This document shows positions 57,707 through 64,000 of a stretch of DNA of 64,000 bases, piece by piece. Position numbers and translations under genes: made by a program. The stretch comes from Acidimicrobiaceae bacterium. GTDB taxonomy: Bacteria; Actinomycetota; Acidimicrobiia; Acidimicrobiales; JAUTXP01. Where the stretch lies: contig JAUTXP010000043.1 of NCBI GenBank assembly GCA_030837965.1, positions 62,001 through 126,000 of the forward strand, written 5' to 3'. The stretch's first letter is position 1; every line of letters starts with the position of its first letter. Below the pieces are notes generated by a model. It worked only from the letters and a program-made list of their open reading frames with translations. It did no database searches and was not told the origin of the DNA.

Positions 57707-58179
57707 GCCGCTTTCCGATCACCCGCTACCGCCGGATCGTCCCACGGCCCGCCGGTCGGCCGGGGCTGGGCCTTCGGACCGGGCTTTCGGGGCTGCCGGG
57801 GCTTCGGCGGGAACACCGCCTCACCCTCAGGGATGCCGTATTGGCTGCGCAGAAAGCCGAAGTAACCCTCCAACTGGGTGATCGCTTCGGGTGGCAGGTG
57901 GTATTTGCTGCGCAAGTAGCCCCGGAAGGTCGGCAGTCCCTGCGGTGCCGTGTAGCCCGCCAGTCCGTAGAGGTCGGCCAGCGGCACGTCAAGGACAGCG
58001 GCCATCTGCGCCAGGTTGCCTGCATCGGGCTTCTTGATGGTGCTTCGCTCGACTTTGCTCCAATAGGTGGCGTCAAGACCGGAAGCGGCGGCGGCATTGT
58101 CCAGTGACCACCCCAGGTTCTGTCGGTGAGAACGGATGAACTTTCCGAGGCTGTCCGGTGTACTAGTGCGGTTTGCCAT
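57703..58179 (-). CDS. XRE-family repressor with helix-turn-helix
   Basis: 158 residues from ATG 58179 (AGGA 9 bp upstream; ATG 58194 is an alternative). N-terminal HTH: KFIRSHRQNLGWSLDNAAAA, SGLDATYWSKVERSTIKKPD, LAQMAAVLDVPLADLYGLAG. A C-terminal Pro-rich tail is present. It is likely the repressor of the element, cleaved by the co-encoded ImmA-like protease. The upstream AT-rich region with two ACTAGT sites is its probable operator. Confidence 0.88.
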   Translation of the reverse strand: MANRTSTPDSLGKFIRSHRQNLGWSLDNAAAASGLDATYWSKVERSTIKKPDAGNLAQMAAVLDVPLADLYGLAGYTAPQGLPTFRGYLRSKYHLPPEAITQLEGYFGFLRSQYGIPEGEAVFPPKPRQPRKPGPKAQPRPTGGPWDDPAVAGDRKAA

Positions 58180-58260
58180 AGAACTGATCCTCATTACTAG
58201 TCTTATTATCCCAAATATATCGCGCATAGGCAACCTGATTACGCAGTGGAATTGACAACA
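58161..58260. promoter_or_regulatory. AT-rich promoter/operator region of the element regulator
   Basis: An unusually AT-rich patch upstream of the XRE gene. Read on the minus strand it contains GATAAT at a -10-like position (58203-58213 region). Two ACTAGT palindromes lie at 58162-58167 and 58196-58201, 34 bp apart, bracketing the start codon region. They are candidates for the XRE repressor's operator sites. Confidence 0.45.
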
Positions 58261-58279
58261 TGCCACCCCTGGAACGGCT

Positions 58280-58605
58280 TCATTGCCCCCGCCATCGGGC
58301 CCGCACCGCAAAGCGGTGCAGTGCCCGGACGCTCAGCACCTCGGGCACGAGCGTCGGGCCGAGGGCGACTTGGTCGATCACGACCCAGCGCCCGGGCTCG
58401 GCCGGACCGCTGAGCATTTCTTCGAGTTGGCGCTCAAGCATCGGTGTCGATGCCAGTGGGTTCAGCCAGCGGCCCCGGGGCCACTCGCCCCGGGCCAGGC
58501 TGGCGGCGTCGGCGGCGAAGACCGCCGGACCGGCTCGGGGGATTTCGTCATAGGCGTGCAGCCATATATCGCCGTGTCGGCTTCGGTGGGTTGTCGTTTG
58601 CTCAT
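58280..58605 (-). pseudogene. Hypothetical small element protein with an apparent frameshift
   Basis: A good ribosome-binding site (AAAGGAG) precedes ATG 58605, giving MSKRQPTEADTAIYG and a stop at 58462. The protein-like continuation is in another frame: GDIWLHAYDEIPRAGPAVFA, EWPRGRWLNPLASTPMLERQ, EEMLSGPAEPGRWVVIDQVA, PEVLSVRALHRFAVRAR. That frame has no start codon nearby. A single indel around codons 10-14 would join them, producing a ~108-residue protein. The family is not recognised; frameshift, sequencing error or programmed shift are all possible. Confidence 0.5.
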
Positions 58606-58640
58606 TTCGTTGCTCCTTTGTTCGGTTAGGCGTCCGGTAA

Positions 58641-59660
58641 TCAGGCGGCTGTTGGCGACGCCCGGGCTCGTTGGGCGCTGATGCGCTGCCAGGCCAGCGC
58701 CGCATTGGCCGAAACCAACTCGACACCCAGCCAGTCACGGCCCTGCTGCTCGGCGATGAGCGCCGTGGTGCCGGAGCCGAGAAACGGGTCGCAGACCAGG
58801 CCCGGCCGCCAAGCGGCGATGCAGCCACAGACGGGCCTGACCTCGCCCAGCCGGTCACGGTGACGCTGCCGTTGCCAGGGCCGGTGGCAGGCCTGGCAGA
58901 CCCGTTCGGGGCACCCGGCCCGGATTGGGTCGAGCACGAGCCCCGCCGGGAAGACGGCGAAGTGGGCGCCGCCGAAGCTGGCCGTGCCGAGGGACCAGAC
59001 GTCGCCGGGGTTCTTGCCGAGTGGATGCCCGCTGATTCCGGCCGACCGCAGTTTGAGCAAGCCGTCGTTGCGACCGACGAATGGACCGGCCCACGCCCGA
59101 TCGCCACCGTATTTGCTGTGCGGTGGACGGCGGGCGGCCGACCGGCGGCTGGCGTGGGGACGCCGAATGACGTTGAGGTCGAAGTAGTAATGGCGGGAGC
59201 GCACCAGAAAGTAGAGCGGCTCCCACGTACAGGTCAGGCGATCGGCGACGCTGGCGGGCATGGCCGAGGTCTTGGCCCAGACAACTTTGTTGCGCACGAT
59301 CCAGCCCCGGCGACTAAGCGCCAACAGCAGTCGCTCCGGCGCCAAGAGCAGGCTTTTAGGTGGCGCACCAAACCGAGCGTGGCGGGAGTAGCTATCGCCC
59401 AGGTTGAGCCAGACACTGCCGCTGGGCGTCAGGACCCGGGCGATTTCATCCATCACGGCCACCAGCCGGGCGACGTAGCGGTCAACGTGCTCGTCGGTGC
59501 CGATCTCTTGCGGCCCGCCGCCGTAGCGTCGGAGCAAGTGGTACGGCGGGCTGGTGATGACACAGTCGACGCTGGACGACGGCAACTGGCGGAGTCGATC
59601 GACGGCGTCACCGACGAGGATGGTGTTGCGGGGCAGCTTTCCGAGCCGAGCAGCGCTCAT
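58641..59660 (-). CDS. DNA methyltransferase, beta-class (TSPPY) with zinc-ribbon insert
   Basis: 339 residues, ATG at 59660 overlapping the upstream stop. Catalytic motif IV is VDCVITSPPYHLLRRYGG, followed by VWLNLGDSYS; the SAM-binding motif I is near the C-terminus, LVCDPFLGSGTTALIAEQQG. The order IV then I defines the beta class (N4-cytosine or N6-adenine). Before motif I there is a Cys-rich insert (CPERVCQACHRPW and VCGC), zinc-ribbon-like. No restriction enzyme is beside it, so it is probably an orphan protective methylase of the mobile element. Confidence 0.9.
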   Translation of the reverse strand: MSAARLGKLPRNTILVGDAVDRLRQLPSSSVDCVITSPPYHLLRRYGGGPQEIGTDEHVDRYVARLVAVMDEIARVLTPSGSVWLNLGDSYSRHARFGAPPKSLLLAPERLLLALSRRGWIVRNKVVWAKTSAMPASVADRLTCTWEPLYFLVRSRHYYFDLNVIRRPHASRRSAARRPPHSKYGGDRAWAGPFVGRNDGLLKLRSAGISGHPLGKNPGDVWSLGTASFGGAHFAVFPAGLVLDPIRAGCPERVCQACHRPWQRQRHRDRLGEVRPVCGCIAAWRPGLVCDPFLGSGTTALIAEQQGRDWLGVELVSANAALAWQRISAQRARASPTAA

Positions 59661-60571
59661 GCCGACTCCCCGTCGCTCAAGGCCAGGACGGCCGTCACAA
59701 AGTGCCCCACGTCCGTGACTTGGAACAACGCCCAGGACTCGGCATCGATCCGAGCAAGGGCGTCGACCAAGCCGGTGGTCCGGCGTTCGTCCGGTGCCAC
59801 CCATAAGACCTTCGGGAAGACCTCGCTCGTGTGCTGCTCGTAGCCGCTGCGGAAGTAGTTGATGTAGCGCTGGGCCTTGGCGGTAATCCGGGCCGGGTGC
59901 TCGGTGGCTCGATCGACCTCGATGAAGTGCCGCAACTCCCAGCCGTGGGCCGTGGTGATGACGAAGGCGTCGGGCTTCAGGTCGGCCGGGCGGCCACCGG
60001 GGCCGGGATAGCGGCGCCAGCACTGCGGCTCCCCGTCAAACGTCACGAGCTCGAGCTGTTGCTTCGCCTCGGCCTCCTTGAGGGTCACGTAGCAGTCGGT
60101 GACCGCCAAGGCGTGGGCCAGGTGGCTGGCGCCGGGGGTCCAGGGGCGGCGGACGCGGCGCTGCTGTTGGATGGCGACGACGCGCTGGCCGACGACATCG
60201 AGGGCGTAGACGTAGCCCTCGCTGCCTGCCCGGACGCCACCGACCCGACGCTCCAGTCGGGCCAGGATGCGCAGCTTGGTCAACTTGGCGAGGTGGTGCC
60301 TAGCCAGGCGCTTACCGGTATCGGTGTCCGGCCAGTGCAGCCGCCGCAGCTGGTGGCCGGTAGCGATCTGGATGATCGACAGCGACTCGAGGACGGCCAG
60401 GTCGAGCGGCCCGAGGTCCTGGGCGATGCGACGAGCCCCTGCGGCGGTCACCCGAGCGGTAGCGACCACTGATCTTGTTAGACAGTCGTTGGCGTTATCG
60501 CCACCGTTACCCAAGCTGAGCAGCCGCTGGGCGGCTGCTGACTCGACGTGATCGGAGAAGCGAGCGGACAT
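59657..60571 (-). CDS. Replication-relaxation family protein
   Basis: 304 residues, ATG at 60571. Pattern of PF13814-type replication-relaxation/MobC-like proteins: an N-terminal winged helix (LDLAVLESLSIIQIATGHQL, RRLHWPDTDTGKRLARHHLA, KLTKLRILARLERRVGG), then a nuclease-like part with PDAFVITTAHGWELRHFIEV and a conserved RITAKAQRYINYF. In actinobacterial mobile elements these go with plasmid-type replication or mobilisation. Overlaps the methyltransferase start and the ATPase stop. Confidence 0.85.
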   Translation of the reverse strand: MSARFSDHVESAAAQRLLSLGNGGDNANDCLTRSVVATARVTAAGARRIAQDLGPLDLAVLESLSIIQIATGHQLRRLHWPDTDTGKRLARHHLAKLTKLRILARLERRVGGVRAGSEGYVYALDVVGQRVVAIQQQRRVRRPWTPGASHLAHALAVTDCYVTLKEAEAKQQLELVTFDGEPQCWRRYPGPGGRPADLKPDAFVITTAHGWELRHFIEVDRATEHPARITAKAQRYINYFRSGYEQHTSEVFPKVLWVAPDERRTTGLVDALARIDAESWALFQVTDVGHFVTAVLALSDGESA

Positions 60572-62829
60572 CAGATGCTCCTCCGGCTGCGGCCGATCGG
60601 TCGCTGGTTGTCGGGACCGTCGAAGCGCAAGCGGGCTTGCAGGGCGGCCTCGATGTCCGGGCGGTCGGCGCCGTAGCGCTGGCGGGAGCGGGCCTTGACC
60701 GCCTCAGCGGGGCGCAGCGCCGGGCCGAGCGGTTGGGTGCGGATGGTGGCCGCCGGTTGAGTGCGCCCGGCGGCGTAGACAGTGGTGACGGCCTCGAAGG
60801 CGTCGAGCCCCATCAGGTCGTCGGCCGTTAGCCCGGCGCCGAGTTCACGGGCCAGCTCGCTGGCGTCACCCCGGCCGCAGCCGAACACCACCCGGCTGCG
60901 GGCGTTGGCCAGCAGCGACTTCTTTAGTTCCGTCGGCAGCTGGTCGAGCAGTTGGTGGGCGGCCGTCAGGCCGACGCCGTAGCCGCGGGCCTGAGCCAGG
61001 AAGTCATTGAGCGAGGCCCCCGCCAGACGCAGGACGACCTGCACCTCGTCAACAATCACCATGGCCGGGCGGCGCTCGCTTGGCGGCATCCCCGCCCGGG
61101 CGGCCACCGCCTGCCAAATCTGGGCCATTAAGAAGGTGCCGAGCAGGCTGGCCGTCTCCTGGCCGAGCAACCCTTCCGGCAGCCGCACCAGCACCACCCG
61201 GCCGTCCCGTAGCAGGCCATCAAGGTCAATCGCCGGGGCTGCCTGGCCGAGGGTGTGTCGGAGCACCGAGCGGGAGGTGAAGGCCCGCACCTTGTTGAGC
61301 GGTGCCGCCGTGATGGCTGCCTGCTCGGCGCTCGACAAGGCGCTAAAGGCCGCCCAATAGGCCTGGAGGTTGGCATCGTTGACCCGGCCCAGCACAGCTC
61401 GGCGAAAGGCTGCATCAGCCAAGAACGCCGGGACCTCGCAGATGGTGAAGCCGGGCAGGCTGGTCAGGGTGAGCAGGGCGTGGCGCGTCAGGTCTGAGGA
61501 GCGCGGCCCCCAAGCTGCCTTCCAGATGGCCGCCATGATCGACACCAGTCGGTCAACGACGAGCTCCCGGCTGGCGGGGGTGGAGCGCAGCGGGTCGAAG
61601 CCGACCGGGCGGTCGTCCGTCGGGTCGAGGACGATGACGTCGTCTATCCGGTTCTCCGGCAGGCGCTCGAGGATGTTGTCGATCAGCGTGCCGTCCTTGG
61701 CGTCAACCACGATCAGCCCACGGCCCGGCTCGGCCAGGTCGGACAACGCAATCTGGCTCAGGAGCACGGTCTTGCCCACGCCGGTGGGCCCGACGGCATG
61801 GACGTGGTGCAAGCGGCCATTGGTGGTTAGGGCCACCGGCCGCTCGGTAGCCGGGTAGGTGCCGATCCCGAGGACGGTGCCGGTCTTCGGCACGCTCAAC
61901 GGCACCGGCAGCAACCGACAGCCGCCCAGGGTCAAGCCGGGAAGCTGCTCCACCTCGATCGGCCAGCCGATCAGGCCGCTGGCCTCGGTGACGTTGAGGA
62001 TGCCGCCGGGCCAGGCCATGAGTGGTGCTTGGCGACGAGACATGCGGCGAGCGACGAACGCCATCGGAAGCCAGCGGCGGCGCAGCAGTACGCCGGGTGC
62101 CCGCGTTCCGTGCCAGGCGGCTTCAACGTGGCGCAGCAAGGAGCGTGCCCGTCGGGCAGAGGCTCCCGTGACGCCGATTCGGCCGACGCCTACCAGCAGC
62201 GGCGTCCGATGCTTTTGCCGGAGCGCTGTTGCGGCCTCGCTGGTGGCGACCACACCATCCGTCCCGGCCAGCGGATACAGGTTGTCCCCACCAGTCGCCA
62301 AGCGAGTCGGCGGCACCGGGGCGGCTGGTCCGAGGACGTATTGAATGGTCACGGCCTCGCTGCCGTCGAGCGGCTGGAGTGCCGCCAGCAGTCGTGCGCC
62401 GAGTGCCGCCACATCAACCGTCAAGGGCCGCTCGCTGGTGGACAGCCGATACTCAGCACCGTGCCGCACGGCCAGTTCGGATCGCTGGCCTCGCTGGTAG
62501 CGCACACTCGGCAGGTGCGCGCTCAGGAGGGCCGTCACGTACCGCTCCCAGCGCTCGGGGATGAGCAACCAGTGCGTGATGCCGTCACGGGTCGCCTGGA
62601 TTTCGCTGATGAGGAACGGCACGCCAATGAGCCACCGTTTCCACCACGGCGGGAGGCTGCCACTCCATCCGGCCCAGAACGCCTCGACTCCGGCAGCGGG
62701 CATGTTGCGAGGAAGCCGCAGGCTGTACATCACGAGTGTCTGACGAGCGACCGACAGGTGGCTTGCCCGCTGAACCAGAACGGCCGTCACGAACAGCACC
62801 AGCGCCGCACCGAAGCCGAGCAGGTTCAT
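60571..62829 (-). CDS. Conjugative coupling-type ATPase (TraG/VirD4/TraC-like)
   Basis: 752 residues, ATG at 62829. N-terminal membrane anchor (LLGFGAALVLFVTAVLVQRA). Walker A in VGPTGVGKTVLLSQIALSDL, then GLIVVDAKDGTLIDNILERL and VIVLDPTDDRPVGFDPLRS. Walker B-like RPAMVIVDEVQVVLRLAGAS, then QARGYGVGLTAAHQLLDQL. A FtsK/HerA-type ATPase of type IV coupling proteins that delivers DNA to a conjugation channel. It indicates that the element is conjugative or mobilisable. Coupled to small genes upstream. Confidence 0.88.
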   Translation of the reverse strand: MNLLGFGAALVLFVTAVLVQRASHLSVARQTLVMYSLRLPRNMPAAGVEAFWAGWSGSLPPWWKRWLIGVPFLISEIQATRDGITHWLLIPERWERYVTALLSAHLPSVRYQRGQRSELAVRHGAEYRLSTSERPLTVDVAALGARLLAALQPLDGSEAVTIQYVLGPAAPVPPTRLATGGDNLYPLAGTDGVVATSEAATALRQKHRTPLLVGVGRIGVTGASARRARSLLRHVEAAWHGTRAPGVLLRRRWLPMAFVARRMSRRQAPLMAWPGGILNVTEASGLIGWPIEVEQLPGLTLGGCRLLPVPLSVPKTGTVLGIGTYPATERPVALTTNGRLHHVHAVGPTGVGKTVLLSQIALSDLAEPGRGLIVVDAKDGTLIDNILERLPENRIDDVIVLDPTDDRPVGFDPLRSTPASRELVVDRLVSIMAAIWKAAWGPRSSDLTRHALLTLTSLPGFTICEVPAFLADAAFRRAVLGRVNDANLQAYWAAFSALSSAEQAAITAAPLNKVRAFTSRSVLRHTLGQAAPAIDLDGLLRDGRVVLVRLPEGLLGQETASLLGTFLMAQIWQAVAARAGMPPSERRPAMVIVDEVQVVLRLAGASLNDFLAQARGYGVGLTAAHQLLDQLPTELKKSLLANARSRVVFGCGRGDASELARELGAGLTADDLMGLDAFEAVTTVYAAGRTQPAATIRTQPLGPALRPAEAVKARSRQRYGADRPDIEAALQARLRFDGPDNQRPIGRSRRSI

Positions 62830-62990
62830 GAGGCTGCCTCCCGTGGCGGGTCGGTCCGTTTGAACCGCTTGGCAAGCCGGTCGCGCTCAGCGGGCGTCAG
62901 TTGCTCGGCGAAGCGCAGGAGGGCGAACGCCAGCTTGTCTAGATCTACTTCCGTCCGGTTGACGGCCCGGACCCGAATGGGTCTTGCCAT
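62826..62990 (-). CDS. Small conserved element protein
   Basis: 54 residues from ATG 62990, with a near-perfect AGGAGGTG site; its stop overlaps the ATPase start (ATGA). Sequence MARPIRVRAVNRTEVDLDKL followed by an amphipathic helix (LLRFAEQLTPAERDRLAKRF). Similar tiny proteins often sit beside coupling-protein genes in actinobacterial elements. Function unknown. Confidence 0.75.
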   Translation of the reverse strand: MARPIRVRAVNRTEVDLDKLAFALLRFAEQLTPAERDRLAKRFKRTDPPREAAS

Positions 62991-63135
62991 GGTTCGCACC
63001 TCCTTTCGTTTGGGTTAAGGGCGCGTCGAAGAAGGGCCCTGCATTGCTGCTGGTTCCGCCGATCACGCCGTCTGTCCTCGCTATACGACACGGCGACGGC
63101 TGCTGTCCAACGTGGTTTTTACAACGGGCCCCCCG
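62991..63135. other. 145-bp gap in the element operon
   Basis: Contains the ribosome-binding site of the 54-residue gene and an A/T-richer patch (TATACGACACGG). It may carry a promoter for the genes to its left. No coding frame is apparent. Confidence 0.4.
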
Positions 63136-63303
63136 CTAGCGAAAGGGGAAACGTCCCTGAGGCTTGAGCAGCCAGACGATGACGCTGGCGAGCACCAGCA
63201 AGACCGTCAACGGTCCGATGGCTTGAGCGACCAGCCCGGCGGCAACGTGAATAGCCACCGCCGCGGCAAGCAGGAGGGCAAGTGCCCGCACGATGGCGTT
63301 CAT
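63136..63303 (-). CDS. Small two-helix membrane protein
   Basis: 55 residues from ATG 63303, overlapping the next upstream stop by 4 bp. Two hydrophobic segments (LALLLAAAVAIHVAAGLVA and PLTVLLVLASVIVWLL) with a basic end (KPQGRFPFR). Size and topology recall small PrgI/VirB2-like or accessory membrane proteins of conjugation operons, but no family is recognised. Confidence 0.7.
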   Translation of the reverse strand: MNAIVRALALLLAAAVAIHVAAGLVAQAIGPLTVLLVLASVIVWLLKPQGRFPFR

Positions 63304-63560
63304 GGCGACTGCTTCCCCAGGCGCGGCCCGCGGCGTTCCTTGAGGGATGGGGTGGCCGGGGCCTCGTGTCCGCGGATCAGCGCCACGACCTCCATCACCA
63401 GGGCGGCGTCGTTCAGCGCACGGGCGAGCCTGCGGCGGTGCCGATAGTCCTTCCAGCGCTTCCGCCACTCGGGCACGTACTCGTCCCAGATGAACCACAG
63501 CATGGCTACCCAGAACAAGACACCGCTGAGCACGAGTCCCCACCCGATGACCTGGATCAT
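63300..63560 (-). CDS. Small membrane protein with charged cytoplasmic tail
   Basis: 86 residues from ATG 63560. One N-terminal helix (MIQVIGWGLVLSGVLFWVAM), then a basic, helical tail (EWRKRWKDYRHRRRLARALN). Coupled by ATGA overlaps to both neighbours, so it belongs to one transcription unit of the mobile element. Not recognised. Confidence 0.72.
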   Translation of the reverse strand: MIQVIGWGLVLSGVLFWVAMLWFIWDEYVPEWRKRWKDYRHRRRLARALNDAALVMEVVALIRGHEAPATPSLKERRGPRLGKQSP

Positions 63561-63877
63561 TCGATTCTCCTTGCCCCCCGCGGACGCCGTGCCGTGACGG
63601 GTGGAAGCTGCGCGCCCGTCGGAAGGGCGAAGGATTCGTGCGTGTGCTCGGTGTGAGCGGCTTCCGTGGTCACACCGGCCGTCTGGCGCTCGTCATGCTC
63701 GGCTTCGAACGACAGCACCAGGCGGGCGCTCAGGCTGTGATCCCCGAGGTTGGCGAGAATGGTGGCGGTCAGCGTGCGTTTGATTCGCTCGACATCGTCG
63801 CTACTGACTTCGATGAGCTTGCGCCCGCCTCCGACAACGGCTTGCCCGGCTCGATTGATTCGCCCCCAGCAGGTCAT
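63557..63877 (-). CDS. Hypothetical element protein
   Basis: 106 residues from ATG 63877, selected because it overlaps the upstream stop (ATGA); ATG 63889 is also in frame. MTCWGRINRAGQAVVGGG is followed by an acidic central helix (SSDDVERIKRTLTATILANL) and a C-terminus rich in His/Thr (TEAAHTEHTHES). No family recognised. Confidence 0.68.
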   Translation of the reverse strand: MTCWGRINRAGQAVVGGGRKLIEVSSDDVERIKRTLTATILANLGDHSLSARLVLSFEAEHDERQTAGVTTEAAHTEHTHESFALPTGAQLPPVTARRPRGARRIE

Positions 63878-64000
63878 GGCAGTTCCCATTGGCTGTACAG
63901 GTTGCGCTGAATCTTCTTGACCTGCCCGACCGTTTCGGCCTCGACCTCGGCCAGCAGGACGTTCAGCGTGGGATCGTCCCGGGCCAACATCCTCCGGTGC
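63874..64000 (-). CDS. C-terminal end of an element gene running off the right edge
   Basis: The frame ends at the stop 63874-63876 and is open to the window edge, giving at least 41 residues: MLARDDPTLNVLLAEVEAET and a basic QVKKIQRNLYSQWELP end. The internal ATG at 63988-63990 has no spaced ribosome-binding site, so the gene probably begins outside. Not recognised. Confidence 0.6.
   Translation of the reverse strand, partial: HRRMLARDDPTLNVLLAEVEAETVGQVKKIQRNLYSQWELP

Larger units (their letters stand above)
54861..64000. mobile_element. Left part of an integrative (probably conjugative) element inserted at tRNA-Ala
   Basis: From the tRNA-Ala 3' end to the right edge, all genes lie on the minus strand and are of mobile type: large serine recombinase, resolvase-domain protein, ImmA/IrrE and XRE regulators, DNA methyltransferase, replication-relaxation protein, TraG/VirD4-like ATPase and small membrane proteins. 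Intergenic AT-rich patches (58180-58260) differ from the host. The right end, the second attachment site and most transfer genes lie outside the window. Confidence 0.85.

Overview
The window is very GC-rich actinobacterial chromosome. It has many GTG starts and many 1-4 bp stop/start overlaps (ATGA, GTGA, TGATG), and several actinobacterial families: GlgM-type glycogen synthase, Ddn-type F420 oxidoreductase, mycothiol-DinB-like protein, STAS factor, SigE-type sigma factor, and a galU-moeA block preceded by a Ruc-like zinc ribbon. The GYW/DGGVF surface repeats at the left edge suggest class Acidimicrobiia; this is inference, as there is no rRNA here.

Layout. 1-10.2 kb: end of a repeat protein, a VOC protein, the nitrogen-control trio glnD / amt-glnB (divergent), a DUF2384-like protein, an O-antigen-ligase/TPR protein, and an ECF-like sigma factor coupled to a large membrane protein. 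10.2-14.1 kb: accessory stretch with a decayed hicBA locus, two diverged copies of a 90-bp fragment, an orphan nuclease-like protein and tRNA-Arg(CCT). 14.2-21.3 kb: TfoX-like protein, an NRAMP-related/PRC-barrel/lipoprotein operon, glgM, a group-2 sigma factor, an acetyltransferase and a haloalkane dehalogenase. 21.4-33.5 kb: AddAB-like helicase-nuclease pair, STAS protein, SRAP protein, secreted protein, FAD oxidoreductase, dxs. 33.7-35.5 kb: a three-gene surface cassette resembling WxL/csc clusters. 35.5-48.5 kb: prenyl synthase, SDR, cyclic-nucleotide-binding protein, PAP2 and flippase-like membrane proteins, a TPP enzyme with hydrolase and thioesterase neighbours, S9 peptidase, PHP protein, uppP, an AbiEi/DUF559-like protein, a SAF/CpaB-like protein and mtnP. 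48.5-54.6 kb: a CIRCE-controlled Ruc-like zinc ribbon opposite plsY-galU-moeA-moaA-moaC, then a membrane protein and a bacterial translin-family protein.

54.8-64 kb: tRNA-Ala(CGC) and the left end of an integrative, probably conjugative element. It carries a large serine recombinase whose 3' end runs into the tRNA, a resolvase-domain protein, ImmA/IrrE protease with XRE repressor, a DNA methyltransferase, a replication-relaxation protein, a TraG/VirD4-like ATPase and small membrane proteins. The element runs off the right edge.

The most striking non-coding signal is a 31-bp palindrome present six times (10234, 19738, 33556, 37989, 46017, 46943). Its arms are identical in all copies and each arm contains a DnaA-box-like TTTTCCACA. 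In two copies the palindrome is translated as the C-terminus of a neighbouring gene. A second family of 48-bp palindromic repeats occurs at 14599 and 54684.
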